A stretch of 64,000 bases of DNA from Megalobrama amblycephala (taxonomy: Eukaryota; Chordata; Actinopteri; Cypriniformes; Xenocyprididae). Under the pieces are notes generated by a model that saw only the letters and a list, made by a program, of their open reading frames with translations, searched no databases and had not been told where the DNA came from. The stretch is from NCBI RefSeq assembly GCF_018812025.1, contig NC_063065.1, positions 30,864,288-30,928,287 of the forward strand, written 5' to 3'. The translations under genes and the position numbers were made by a program. Below are positions 11,480 through 23,649 of this stretch, piece by piece. Positions within the stretch are counted from its first letter, which is position 1; every line of letters begins with the position of its first letter.

Positions 11480-11745
11480 TTATGATAATCGGGTCACTCT
11501 TTATATTCAGTTTCTTTAACTGCTATGTACTTACATTAAATGAAATAATTATTCGGTACTTATTGTGTTGATGTTGTGCTGCAAAACGTGCTGTTATTGA
11601 GGTCAGGACAGGTTTGGTGGTGTGGGTAGGTTTAAAGGTGGGTTAATGTATAAATAAATATAAGTGCAATGTAAAAACATGTATGTACACAATAAATGCA
11701 TCGTAAAATGATTCATTTAAATATCTGTACATAGTAGGATCAATT
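11480..11745. repeat. Dispersed cyprinid repeat
   Basis: It contains GTCACTCTTTATATTCAG, GTGGGTAGGTTTAAAGGTGG and GTACACAATAAATGCATCG, a combination I know as a frequent fish repeat. The boundaries are approximate. Confidence 0.45.
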
Positions 11746-13407
11746 ATTGTGTCTTTCACCTCATTCAAACATCATATAAACGCTAGATTCATCACACGTT
11801 CAGTTGAAGGAGTTGAATCTAAAGCTGTAGATGAACAGTGTATGGCACAATCTCATTTTATGGCACAGCTGCATGAAAGGAAACATATTATGAGACAGAC
11901 GGGTCGCTCATGGAGGAAGCAGCGCTGCAGATGGCGAGGAACTTCAAAAGCTGAAAATCTGAGTCTGGCTGGTTTGAGATATAGAAAGAGATGCATGGAA
12001 GGAGAAAACAGATTTATATAATCACGCTGTAGATTTGACAGTCAAACAGCATGTGTGAGTCGAGGTGAAGACACATTCCCTGATCAAAGCAGAAGACGGC
12101 CTTGAAAAAGTGCAGACGCTGAGAAATATCTGAAATACGGTGACATCTGAAACTGTTTTAATCCTGAAGATGATGAAGTCCATCTGACGTCCCTACTGAA
12201 TCTGTGGCTGTGGCCAGCATCAGTGGCATGCAGAGAAATAAGTGCAATTCAAACCCTGACACTGCCTGTTAAGGGTGCATTAGCTCTTTAACCTGCACCG
12301 TATCGCAGATTATTGTTGTTCACTGCAGGTTAAATCATCACACTCTTACTTGATCGGGACAAAGTGTGTATCGTTAGAAAGATTTAAGACTCCAGCTTCG
12401 ATATTCCACCATTGTTTATGATAAAACTCAGAACCATGTCAGTAAGTAATGACATTTGAATAGAACAAAAACATGCACTCATGTTCAGTCACGTCTGCTG
12501 CGGTTTATTTGTTCACACAGCATCACTGAACAGTGTCGGATAGGGCTTTTAGTCCAAAAGTGCACATATTTGGAGAAATATTGATTTATTCTCACATGAT
12601 GGCAAAATATTTTGTCATACAGAATATAATTTCTCTTCATTTCTCACTGAATTATGCGATCTGAAGAGCTGAAACACCGTGAATAGCACTATCTGTTTTG
12701 CATGAGTTATGACCTCAACGAGCGCTCATTCAATCTAGAGCTGTCAATCATCTTCCGGATGATGATGTTCGGTCCACTTCCTCGTTCTGAGCTCCGTGAA
12801 GAATAAACCCAAAGAAACATTTCTACATGTGAAACATTATGATAGTACATGATTTGTGTGTGATTTTTATGTGATTTGGGGTATTTTCATGTCAATAACT
12901 GATGTTTACATTATAAATGCTAAGCAGATGTAGTGATTAGCTGCTTATAAAAGGCTAAAATAACATATTCAACAACATTATATGACCAAAATCTACATTA
13001 GATCATGATCGGAGGTTATTACAAACACTCGCTGGTGGTTTAAAGTGAGTTTTGAGTAAAAGCATAGTATTATTCATATAAATTTTCTTATATAGCTTGA
13101 TGTTGATTGTAGCTCTAATGCACCTGCTGATGTATTTTCTCAAATTTATAAGAAAATGTTTTGTTTTGTTTTCTAGAAAGACTGATGTATATTGGGATCA
13201 AAGCGGAGTGGATGGGAAAGCCATTAAATGCGAGAATAAAGGCTAATACTGGCTGAATAAAAACAAAAGAATAATGATAAAAGAATAATGAAGATTAGGT
13301 CTCATACCGGCAGAGGTGTGAAAGGTTTGTCGAATGAGACATTAGAGGATAGATTGCAAGGGAGCTTACAGGGTATATTACAATATATTTTTATTTTAGT
13401 ATGTATA

Positions 13408-13411
<4 letters not shown>

Positions 13412-13474
<63 letters not shown>
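13412..13474. repeat. (TA)n microsatellite
   Basis: About 31 uninterrupted TA units in the HECW1 intron. Confidence 0.95.
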
Positions 13475-13478
<4 letters not shown>

Positions 13479-13632
13479 GTTATGTGTCTATTCAGAATGA
13501 CTTATGAGCAGCAACCTTTTTATTCTGGGAATGTCATTTATGCCCCACTTGCCGAAATGAGGGTTGTATAGGGGTGCATTAATAAAAGAAAGAGACAAAA
13601 AGTCCGCACGAAACAGGAAGAGGAATACTCAC

Positions 13633-13740
13633 CCTCCATAAAGTACAAGCTGGCATCGATTCTCCACACGATCTGGCCTTTATGGGAGCCGCTCACCCCA
13701 CGACTCTTGTAGTCCAGAAAGTTTTCTGACAGAACCTCAT
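13633..13740 (-). CDS. hecw1: HECW1 coding exon, HECW-N domain
   Basis: This exon continues the HECW-N domain of the ubiquitin ligase HECW1. An acceptor TTTATTACAG ends at 13741 and a donor GTGAGTATTC begins at 13632. The 108-bp exon starts with AT, completing the Asp codon left open by exon 13929-14220, and reads DEVLSENFLDYKSRGV, then SGSHKGQIVWRIDASLYFME, ending in phase 1 with a single G. This matches the HECW1 segment that follows MYLI in mammals. The intron to the previous exon is only 188 bp. The phases of both ends agree with their neighbours, so no frameshift is present. Confidence 0.95.
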
Positions 13741-13928
13741 CTGTAATAAAACAAGAAAGAAAAGGTGTTAAGTAACAGCAGAAGGCCGTTTGTTGTGCTA
13801 TTATGTGTGAATCCTTTGCTTTGATCACAGGAATAAATGACATTTTACAATCTATTCAAATATTTAAATTCTAATACTATTTCACAATAGACAAACCCTA
13901 TTAATCAAGTGGAATGACGTATTCTCAC

Positions 13929-14220
13929 CAATAAGGTACATGCCGATCCAGTCGCCAGCGTCCACTTCCTCTCGGACGTCCCAGCAGATGACGATGTCCT
14001 CTGATTGGCCGATGCAGTAGAGGGAGGTGCTGACGGTCAGGGTGGAGCGGCTCTGTAAGGACACCAGATCCGTGTCGCTGGTGGACCGCGGCAGAGCCAG
14101 AGCTTCGCTGGGGTGAGCGAAGCCGAACCGAGACCCATCCTTACACCGGCGCCGGTTCTGAGAGTTCCGTGACGGCGAGGCCATGGCCGCCAGACCCAGA
14201 AACCTGCTCTGGTACAGGTT
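13929..14220 (-). CDS. hecw1: HECW1 coding exon, N-terminal region
   Basis: HECW1 is a cytosolic HECT-type E3 ubiquitin ligase of the NEDD4-like group, and this exon encodes most of the segment before and into its N-terminal HECW-N domain. An acceptor TTTTCTGCAG ends at 14221 and a donor GTGAGAAT begins at 13928. The 292-bp exon starts in phase 0 with NLYQSRFLGLAAMASPSRN, contains the HECW-typical PRSTSDTDLV segment, and ends with EEVDAGDWIGMYLI plus the first base of an Asp codon. The wording MASPSRNSQ fits HECW1 rather than HECW2. An internal ATG at 14184 sits in a strong context (GCCATGG) and is a possible secondary start. Open frames past the donor and acceptor are read-through into intron. 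Confidence 0.95.
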
Positions 14221-14324
14221 CTGCAGAAAATCACACAACCTCACTTTAGGAAGTCACCTGACTGGCTTCATTATTTTTTCCTGGGATCAGTTAATTTAAT
14301 CTTGGGAAAGACTTAAAAAAATAC

Positions 14325-14504
14325 ATGGAAGCTTGTTTCCAACACGGAATAAACTTATATAACTTTTAAACTCACAGTTATAAAGTCTGAATTGTGAGAT
14401 GTAAACTCACAGTTCTCAGGAAAAAAAGTCAGAATTGTGAGATAAAATGTGAAATTTTAAGTGAAATTATCTGTTTTTTATTCCGTGGCAGAAACAAGCT
14501 TCCA
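14325..14504. mobile_element. Short MITE with inverted ends
   Basis: The left end ATGGAAGCTTGTTTC and the right end GAAACAAGCTTCCAT are exact complements, and the inner pair CACGGAATAAA / TTTATTCCGTG extends the pairing. The interior has repeats of CAGAATTGTGAGAT type. It lies just upstream of exon 13929-14220. A longer related copy is at 21151-21745. Confidence 0.8.
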
Positions 14505-15823
14505 TAAAAATGACATTCCGTTTATTGATTATTGCTGAAAAACATGGAGAACTGGCCAAAGAAATGTTTTTTCTTTGTTCAGACAACTTTATAACTCTGT
14601 TTGTTTTAATATATATATTATTCAGCTTAATTTTTAGAATATAACTGAAGTGAATTTTGAAACCGGAAATAAAACGGTTGCATTGAAAATGTCGATGCAA
14701 CAATTATTATTTATATTATATTTATATTAAGAAATACAAATATTTCTTTAAGGCGTATAGCATATAGAATTTATTAACCAATTCTGAAATTGAAAAATAA
14801 ATAAATAATAAATTGAAAAAAAAAAAAATTGTTTTTCTAAAATCTAAAATCTTGTAATTTCAATGAATGTTAATCTAAGGAAATAAATCATCTACAGTAT
14901 AAATGTGCGCTCACATGAAATTTTGTGGGCAAAAAAAGTTTATAGTCTATTATCTGTAGTATATCGATGTATGAAGTAATCTTGAAGAAACTCCTGATCG
15001 CATGGATTCGTATTGAAATGACTGGCTTCACCAGTGAAATTGGCCTAAGAATGGAAAATGTGAAGTCATACGATATCCTTGTGTGAGAAACAGACTGAAA
15101 TATAAGTTTTTGTTTACTAAAAATATTCCCCTCTGCCTTAGTGCTTAAACCTGAATACGCAACCCAAAAAAGTGAATTTTATTGGTGTAAATGAATGTAT
15201 TTAAGTTGATTCAACTATATTAAATAATATTTCTGACTTGAATATAACCAGTTAATTTAGATGTTATCATTTTTAGGCTACCTTATATTTCCCCCCAGTG
15301 TATCTCTAATATTATCATATACTAACTGGGAAAAATAGAGCTCTTTAAAGCTGAACTGCATGATAACTCCAGTCAACATGTCCTGAATCTAATAGTGTTC
15401 AAGCTATATCCAGCATAAGTGGCCTTTTAAAACAACATTTGCAATGCATTGTTTATGGACACACAGTGTTAGTCAGAATGTATGACACTTTCCAGAAGAT
15501 GGAAGTGAACGGAGATGAACATGCAGCATCAAAACCAATAAAGTTGAATAAAGAGGAAATATTGCTCTAATGACTGTCAACAGCTTTAGCATTGATTTTA
15601 TATGCAATAATGAGATGTTCTTTACAGTTTTAGGCACAAAACATTTAACCATGGGCGATATAAGGGCTGAAGAACGATGTGTGCCAGACTTCTACAAGCA
15701 CAATGACACGCTTCAGTCGTTTTGTAGGGGAGATTCACAATATTCCCTGTTTTGCCCTAAAGTATTTGGTATTATCAGCATGGTGAAATACAATGAAACA
15801 GCCAGCATCTCTCTGAACGCCTG

Positions 15824-15879
<56 letters not shown>

Positions 15880-16535
15880 CTTAAAATAGCAATGCCTCTG
15901 GGAGCTCTTCCACAGTAAACGGAGTGTCAGAGAAAGCAAGAAAACATGCCCAAAATGACACAGCATTTATCTCCTCGGGAAACGTTTCCTACAGGACTGC
16001 CGAAGCTTTTCCTTTCTCGCTGGAATGAACAGTGTCTTCACCGAGCTTCTCAACTAACTTAACTCACTAAACTGGCTTTACCAAGACATGATAAGGATAA
16101 ACCGGCTTGAACCAACATTGAAATCATTTTTATTCTCTTTCATCCATGTAGAAATTATCCAGTAAAGTCAGGAATGATCTATGAGGTGTTTGTCAGTAGT
16201 TCTAGATTGAATCTGAATCTTTCTGAGCATCTGAACTTAAATGCTTGTAGTTCATGAATGTTTGCTAATAGAGTGCAATAGTGTTCGCCGACTTTTCAGC
16301 GGCGCTGAAGTATTTTATTCCCCATTAATTTCTTTCATAGAGAATTCAAAAAGTCATGAACCGAACCAACCAGCCACGAGGAGAATCACTACAAACTTTG
16401 ATTTGAAGCAAAAAAGCATTTGAAAATCTGACGAAAATACAAAAGACTGTGAACTTAACAGCTTTAGCGAGGGAAAGAACTACAATCCCATGAAGCACTG
16501 CAAACTGCACAATCCAGAAATATAAAACTACATTA
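14505..16535. other. HECW1 intron, no gene
   Basis: Non-coding apart from a long (CA)n tract at about 15822-15876. An ACTACAATCCCATGAAGCAC motif at 16480 resembles a ZNF143-type site but may belong to a repeat. Confidence 0.6.
15822..15876. repeat. (CA)n microsatellite
   Basis: About 26 CA units. Confidence 0.95.
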
Positions 16536-16752
16536 TTTTCATGATTTGTTATCACAACTTTTTTCTTTTGTCAAATTAACTTAGATAATTAATGTGGTTC
16601 ATATAACAAATATTTTGAGTTTCTATTTATTAAACCAATCGCCTTTATTGATTTAAATCAAATTTTATCATTTCAATGAACTCAAAATTTTAAGGCAACC
16701 AGGTAACTTACTTTTTTAAGTTAAATCAACAAGATTTTTTTATAGTGTACTC
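16536..16752. repeat. Dispersed repeat B, copy 1
   Basis: It runs from TCATGATTTGTTATCAC to TTTTTTTATAGTGTAC and matches 50478-50669 closely, including AATTAATGTGGTTCA and AATGAACTCAAAATTTTAA. It is uninterrupted here, which shows the original sequence at the insertion point seen in copy 2. Confidence 0.75.
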
Positions 16753-16759
16753 ATTTAAA

Positions 16760-16760
<1 letters not shown>

Positions 16761-16830
<70 letters not shown>
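16761..16830. repeat. (TA)n microsatellite
   Basis: About 35 TA units between repeat B and the inverted-dimer element. Confidence 0.95.
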
Positions 16831-16833
<3 letters not shown>

Positions 16834-17760
16834 TACAGTCCAAAAGTTTGGAACCACTAAGATTTTTAATGTTTTTAAAAGAAGTTTCGTCTGCTCACCA
16901 AGGCTACATTTATTTAATTAAAAATACAGTAAAAACAGTAATATTGTGAAATATTATTACAATTTAAAATAACTGTTTTCTATTTGAATATATTTGACAA
17001 AGTAATTTATTCCTGTGATCAAAGCTGAATTTTCAGCATCATTACTCCAGTCTTCAGTGTCACATGATCCTTCAGAAATCATTCTGATATGCTGATTTGC
17101 TGCTCAAGAAACATTTAATGTGTACAATTGTACAAAATATTTGTGCACAATATTTTTTTTCAGGATTATTTGATGAATAGAAAGTTCAAAAGAACAGTGT
17201 TTATCTGAAATCTAATCTTTTGTAACATTATAAATGTCTTTACTGCCACTTTTGATTGATTTAATGCATCCTTGCTGAATAAAAGTATTCATTTCTTTAA
17301 TTTCTTTTCAAAAAAATAAAAATAAAAATTCTTACTGACCCCAAACTTTTGAACGGTAGTGTATAATGCTACAGAAGCTTTGTATTTCAGATAAATGCTG
17401 TTCTTTTGAACTTTCTATTCATCAAGGAATCCTGAAAAAAAAAGTACACAACTGTTTTCAACATTGAAAATAATCATAAATGTTTATTGAGCAGCAAATC
17501 AGCATATCAGAATGATTTCTGAAGGATCATGTGACACTGAAGACTGGAGTAACGATGCTGAAAATTCAGCTTTGCATCACAGGAATAAATTACTTTGTGA
17601 AATATATTCAAATAGAAAACAGTTATTTTAAATTGTAATAATATTTCACAATATTACTGTTTTTTACTGTATTTTTAATTAAATAAATGTAGCCTTGGTG
17701 AGCAGACGAAACTTCTTTTAAAAACATTAAAAATCTTAGTGGTTCCAAACTTTTGGACTG
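16831..17760. mobile_element. Inverted-dimer Tc1/mariner-like element, copy 1
   Basis: It begins CAGTACAGTCCAAAAGTTTG and ends with the complement CAAACTTTTGGACTG, next to TA tracts. It is built of a full arm (to about 17362, closing ACTTTTGAACGGTAGTGTA) followed by a shorter arm in reverse orientation, so most of it can fold back. TA targets and such ends suit a Tc1/mariner-type MITE. There is no transposase frame. The right end lacks the terminal ACTG seen in the other copies. Confidence 0.85.
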
Positions 17761-18655
17761 TATATATATATATATTATTGCAAAATATGCTTATATATTC
17801 AAACATTTGAGTATTTTGAGTGTAGAAAGATCGACTCGATTATGTAATTCGAAGCGCTTCTTGGGAGTGGGCGGAGCTAATGAGATCTTTCGGTGTGTTT
17901 CGTTTGTTTTGACTCACTGATTGGTGGGATTTTCTGTAGAGCATCATGGGTAATGTAGTTTTTCACCAAGAATTCCGCTATTAAACACGATTATTTTAAA
18001 ACTAAGTTAAATAATGAGGGCTGACGGCTCCAACAGAGGCAAATACCATCGATTAACAACCTCTCGCTCACAGTAGTGCTGTCCTTAAAGATTTATAAGT
18101 TATCTTTAAAAATCAATTTAGCTATGAAGAAAATGATTAAAGTCATGATACTCGACAGATTACTGCGGCACCTCAAAAAACCAAAGTAAAAAAGTTTAGG
18201 TTTACTGTAAAGCAAATGTACTGAACTATTTTTTTCGAACAAAATATATATTTTAGCCTAAAATTGCTATAAAATCAAAGCCACGTCTAGTCAAGTTGTG
18301 ATCCAAATTTGAAGTTAATATCACAAAAATTGATCCTCTAAAAGGATTAAACAAGTACTGTTTACATGGTAAAACAATGTCCAATTTCAAAACAGTTTTC
18401 ACAGGATGAATTTTGTCTGTTTAAGCTTTCTAATTTATGAGGATTACTAAATGATGTGTCTGGGAAACAAGGCAATAAAAAAGCACCACTGGGACACTGA
18501 CAGTTAACAGGCTGTGAAATGAACAAAACCCATCCAAATCTTCACATAAGAGCGTAAACGTGAGAGTTTTGTTGGTCGTGAAGAGTAAACGCTGGTGAAG
18601 ATGATGATGATGGTGGTGGTCATGAAGGAGGAGTCACATGAAGAAGAGCACTGAC
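17761..18655. other. HECW1 intron, no gene
   Basis: Non-coding. GCATCATGGGTAATGTAGTT at 17941 is a repeat-associated motif roughly complementary in type to the one at 16480. Confidence 0.6.
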
Positions 18656-18713
18656 CTTCACACTACACAGGTGTAGCAGCATTCTGATTCACCGACTCAA
18701 AGCACATCAAATC
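18656..18713 (-). CDS. hecw1: HECW1 exon with start codon (5'UTR plus residues 1-9)
   Basis: This exon encodes the first nine residues of the E3 ubiquitin ligase HECW1. On the minus strand an acceptor (CTTCTCCTCAG) ends at 18714 and a donor (GTCAG) begins at 18655. The ATG is at 18682 and reads MLLHLCSVK up to the donor, which is the N-terminus I recall for human HECW1. An in-frame TGA lies three codons upstream of the ATG, which fixes the start. The exon ends in phase 0, and the next exon (13929-14220) opens in phase 0 with NLYQ, continuing the protein as in the human one. The first 31 bases are 5'UTR. Whether the copy is hecw1a or hecw1b cannot be told. Confidence 0.88.
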
Positions 18714-20369
18714 CTGAGGAGAAGGTCAGGAGTTACTGAAACAGCATAAAACAAACCTCCAGAGTTCAGCAGACTGACCGCTGGACGCTCAAGCTTGACC
18801 CTTCAGTGCTGTTAGAGGGTTTTAGCTTCAAACAAAAACGGATATTTTACATTGATATTATTATTAATATGTAAAATGCAAGAATGCAATCAAAATCACT
18901 GCTGCATTAAGCAAGACATTACATGTAGTACAAGACACAGATCTGCAAGCACCCAAAGCATTTTAAAGCAATATTCCAGATTACAGTAATGCAGGAACAA
19001 TCATATCATGTTAAATTAATGAATTACACCCGATTCTGGTGTCCTTTTGTTTCATCCAGAAGTCTCTTCTGCTCTGTGTTTATTTGATCAAAAATACAGT
19101 AAAAAATCTGAAATATTATTCCAGTGTAAATCAGCTGTTTTCTATGTGAATATATAGTAAAGTGTAATTTATTCCTGTGATCAAAGCTGAATTTTCAGCA
19201 TCATTACTCCAGTCTTCAGTGTCACATGATCCTTCAGAAATCATTCTGATATGATGATCTGCTGCTCAAGAAACATTTATAATTATTATCAATGTTGAAT
19301 ATTTTTCTGGAAACCATCATACAATTTATTTTTCAACATTTTTTGATAAATAGAAATTCCATAAGAACAGCATTTATTTGAAATAGATTTTTTTATAATA
19401 TTATAAATGTCTTTGGGTCAATTCAATGCATCATTAATGAATAAAAGTATTAGTTTATTTCACACTTTCGAAAGGTATCTACACAAATCTTCATGAAAAA
19501 CAAGCAAAACCTTAAAGAACAAAATGTTTTATAATCAGTATTTTATGATGCACTTTGAGCATGTATTTAATCTGGAATATTCTTTATTCTAAACCCCTGT
19601 GAGGTAAGCGAGTTCAACAACAGCAGCATCATTCATTCATCCAGACACATTATCGGAGGGTTGAAGTGGAATCTCTTTGTTTGCAGGTCCTAATAAAATC
19701 AATTATTTCAATAAAATTGAGTATTTCTAACACATTTTGTTAACATCCTCTCTATAACCCCTCGAAACATGACAGCTAATCACTGAAATTAACTCCTGCG
19801 TCTGTTAATGAACACTGATATTCCCTCCAGCTTTCTTCTGACTGCACAATACATTTATGGATTTGTGAGAAATCATCGATCGCCAAACGACGTAAATTAG
19901 GCTTTGATATGCCGTGAGACCGAGCAAACGCTCTCAATGTTAACATTACGTATCCTGCATAGCTAACAGAAGCGTTATCTACATGACTTAAGTGAATTAC
20001 GTCCCATCTGAGATTGACGGCTGATGTTCCTCAGGCTGTAATGTTGTGGAGCACGTCGCTTTCATTGATCTTACTGAAAAACGCTCATTGTAGAACGAAA
20101 GAATGAAACTATTAGACAGGAGCAGCTCCATCCTTCACTAATGCTCTTCTAGAAATGGATCCCAAACCCCGCTGGGGCTGAAATGTGTGATAATGGAGAC
20201 TGTGTAAATAACACATACTGAAAAACAACTGGAGCACAAATGATCTTCACTCACAAGTGCCCAGTAAATTTCACAACGACAGAGAAACAGAAAAGTAATA
20301 ACATTTTTAAGCAGAAAAACTGAAACAGTATCTTCTTGTAAAATAATCTTGCAAGGTTGCAAGATGTTC
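18714..20369. other. HECW1 upstream intron, no gene
   Basis: Non-coding. It contains an old relative of the inverted-dimer family at about 19075-19460. Confidence 0.6.
19075..19460. repeat. Diverged single arm of the inverted-dimer family
   Basis: It shares ATTTATTCCTGTGATCAAAG, CACATGATCCTTCAG and AATAAAAGTATTAGTTT with the recent copies, with many substitutions and indels. Ends are decayed. Confidence 0.75.
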
Positions 20370-20926
20370 GTCATGCATACTGCATGCATGCGTCGGATCA
20401 TGTGAGTATAGTATTTATTTGGATGTTTACATTTGATTCTGAATGAATTTGAGGCTATGCTCCGTGGCTAAAGCTAACATTACACACTGTTGGAGAGATT
20501 TATAAAGAATGAAGTTGTGTTTATGAATTATACAGACTGCAAGTGTTTAATAATGAAAATAGCGACGGCTCTTGTCTCCGTGAATACAGTAAGAAACGAT
20601 GGTAACTTTAACCACATTTAACAGTACATTAGCAACATGCTAACGAAACATTTTACAAAGACAATTTACAAATATCACAAAAAATATCATGTTATCATGA
20701 ATCATGTCCATATGTATCATGTACATATTAATGATCTCGACTGTTACGTAACAGTCAGTGTTATGTTGAGATTCGCCTGTTCTTCTGAGGTATTTTAAAC
20801 AAATGAGATTTATATAAGAAAGAGGAAACAATGGAGTTTGAGACTCACTGTATGTCATTTCCATGTACTGAACTCTTGTTATTTAACTATGCCGAGGTAA
20901 ATTCAATTTTTGATTCGAGGGCACCT
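20370..20926. mobile_element. TTAA-type element, copy 2 (truncated, reversed)
   Basis: It is the reverse orientation of the element at 1489-2435. Matching phrases include GACTGTTACGTAACAGTC and CATGCATACTGCATGCATGC. The right terminus GGGCACCT is followed by TTAA at 20927-20930. The other end is missing, so it is truncated at about 20370. Confidence 0.75.
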
Positions 20927-20999
20927 TTAAACTTGATATTTTTGTAGCATTTTTGTTGCCGTTCTGGTGTTGTTACATGTTCTCTGTTTGTTTCTGACT

Positions 21000-21091
21000 G
21001 TTTCCTGTATCTAGTTTTGTAGTCCCTCTGTTTCATTCCAATCAAGAAGAACCAATGAAACAAAAGGACTACAAAACTAGACACAGGAAAC
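21000..21091. repeat. Hairpin-forming inverted repeat
   Basis: The left arm at 21000-21039 (TTTCCTGTATCTAGTTTTG, then TAGTCC and TTTCATT) pairs with the right arm at 21054-21091 (complement TTTCCTGTGTCTAGTTTTG) across a spacer of about 14 nt. A few mismatches are present. Confidence 0.8.
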
Positions 21092-21150
21092 AGGAAACTA
21101 GAAATACAACATAAAAGTCCAAGCAAACGGGGAACATGTAACAGGTTTAA

Positions 21151-21745
21151 ATGGAAGCTTATTTCTGCAACGTAATAGAAAATAAAAAAGGTAAATGTGA
21201 CTATCTCACAATTCAGACTTTTTTTTTAAGAATTGCAAGTTTATATTTCATGAGTCTGAGAAAAACTGTCAAAATTGTGATATATAAACTTGTATTAATG
21301 ACTATTTTCTCACAATTGCAGCTTTATATCTTGCAAATCTGACTTTATTTCTTGCAACTCCAAATTTACAACTTGAAATTCTGAGTTTTTTTCTTATAAT
21401 TGTGAGATATAAACTCTAAATTATTTATAAGAATGAATATTTATTGTAATTATTGGTAAAATTAATTATTCATAAGAATGGTAAGTTTAAATTTTACAAG
21501 ACTGAGGAAAAAAAGTCAAAATTGTGATATATAAACTTGTAATTATTACTATTTTATTACAATTGCAACTTTATATCTCACAAATCTGATTTCTTGCAAC
21601 TCCAAATTTACAACATGCAATTCTTTTTTTTTTTTTTTTTTTTATAATTGTGAGATATAAACTCTGAATTATGAGAAAAAGATCAGAGTTGTGAGATTAA
21701 GTCATAATTACCTTTTTTTTTTATCATTTAATCTGTGGTGGAATC
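21151..21745. mobile_element. Longer member of the ATGGAAGC MITE family
   Basis: It starts ATGGAAGCTTATTTCTGCAA. Its interior is several diverged tandem copies of AATTGTGAGATATAAACT-type sequence, and it closes near TCTGTGGTGGAATCATG. It is related to 14325-14504 but expanded by internal duplication. Confidence 0.6.
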
Positions 21746-22004
21746 ATGTATTCATGTGCCGGCACAGCTCACAGAGAGCTCAATTCCCAGCAGCACAGGA
21801 AGACGTTCACACATGGGTGAATCTCGGGACGCCCACTAACCCACTGACACCCTGGGCACCAATCCAGTGAGAGGACTCTCTTCACTACACTCTTCCTGAA
21901 GAGGGCTTCACAGTGATGTGAACCGTTTTGTGCTCCTCAAAGAACCTTTCAGTGATCAGATCTTCAAAGTTCTTTCTTAAAAGTTTATTTTTTTTCCTCT
22001 TAGT

Positions 22005-22140
22005 AGGGCTGCACGATTTGAGGGAAAAATCTCATTGTGATTTTTCAGGTTAAAATTGTGATTTAATAAACATGATAAAGAACACCAGATTTGTTGTGCT
22101 TGTTTGTAGGGCTGCACAATTTGGCCAAAAATGTTATTTT
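22005..22140. repeat. Dispersed repeat with duplicated core
   Basis: GGGCTGCACGATTTGAGG at 22008 and GGGCTGCACAATTTGGCC at 22109 are two diverged copies of a phrase common in cyprinid genomes. Confidence 0.55.
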
Positions 22141-23582
22141 TTTATGACTAATAATAATTACTATGATCATGATTATTATTATTATTAGTATAAAATATTT
22201 TTAAAAATTGTAATTAGTACAAATATATTTATTATTATTATCATATTTTACAGAAAAGAAGCAGGGTGACGAGCAGTGGGCCTATAATATTAAATCATTA
22301 GTTTTATTATAAAATCTTTAATCATTTTAACAAAAATCTTTGACAATAATTTCTTAATTTTTTGTCAGGAAATCTAATGCATCCACTTATGGATTCATAT
22401 ATGTCTAAATTCACATATATCTGAATTTCTTCAGAGAGAAGCACTATTTTTATCTATTTATTACCCAAAATAGGGTGATGTGAGAATTATTGAGCACACA
22501 CATGTAATGTAAAGCCATCTTGGGTATTTTAATAAGAATAAATTATATTTATAATGCAATGCTAATCGACATTATCACTGTAAATACTGTTTTCTGTCTA
22601 ATTCTGTGATATGAAGCCATGTCCGATCATAAAAGGAAGTTATTTCAAACACTGGACTGACGTCATGAAGTGAGAAAACAGCAGCCCAAATATCAGAAGG
22701 AATTACCAAAAAAAATGTATCATTACTGTGATATTTTGTGGTATTAGTTGATTTTTGTTCCACTTTACATCATTTCATCCTTTGATTAAATTACACGTCA
22801 TTCAAAAATACTGTCTTCCTTATTTTATGTTCTGAGAATGTTTTCCTAATGTTTCCATTAAGTCATGAATGTTTTAAGACTGTTTTTAAGTAGTTAAGCA
22901 CATTCTAAAAAACATTATTAGAACACTCCATTATTGCATAATTCAAACATCCTCTCAACAGTCAATGTTCATGTTGTACTAAAAACATGCTGAAAACGAA
23001 GTAACAGAGTTTAAATGTGCTGCAGAACTTCTCATCAAACACACTGTCATTGCTCAATCCCATCTGAAGCTCCTCATCGAGTCAGTGTTACAGTGATGAT
23101 GTCACTGCATGCTGTAATTAAGCTCTATAACCCAACCTTCGCTCTCACTCATATTCGCTGCTATGAGGAGTAAATGACAATAAAGTGCAATCATTTTCAC
23201 CGCTGACACAGCTCATTCTCATATCCTGAAACAGAATAGATTTCTTCAAACGCCAACTTTAACCAGGAAGTGTGCGTTCATTACAATGTGAAAGGTTCCC
23301 GTATAATTAACTTAATGGACTGCAGTGCTGTTCCCTGAGTTGAGCGCAACCTTCCGTCATCGATTCGATCCCCCTTCTAAAATCATCCGTTTCTGGCAGT
23401 GCTGGGGAGTTCTCTGATGCTTTATCTGATGTTCTCTGATGCTCATATTTTTTTAAACCCCAAAATCAAATTGCTGTATATTTAGCATGAAAATAATTTA
23501 TTGCATTGTGACATTGTTTATGATTATTAAGCATTTCCCCCAAAATGTTGAGTTTGTACATCTTGATTCTTATTTAGTATAT
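22141..23582. other. HECW1 upstream intron, no gene
   Basis: AT-rich non-coding sequence without clear repeat ends. Confidence 0.5.

Positions 23583-23646
<64 letters not shown>
23583..23646. repeat. (TA)n microsatellite
   Basis: About 29 TA units directly at the left end of the next inverted-dimer element. Confidence 0.95.

Positions 23647-23649
<3 letters not shown>

Larger units (their letters stand above)
10313..13632. other. HECW1 intron
   Basis: The intron between exons 13633-13740 and 10218-10312 holds a (GT)n tract at 10792-10816, a dispersed repeat at about 11480-11745 and a (TA)n tract at 13412-13474. Open frames inside are not protein-like. Confidence 0.8.
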
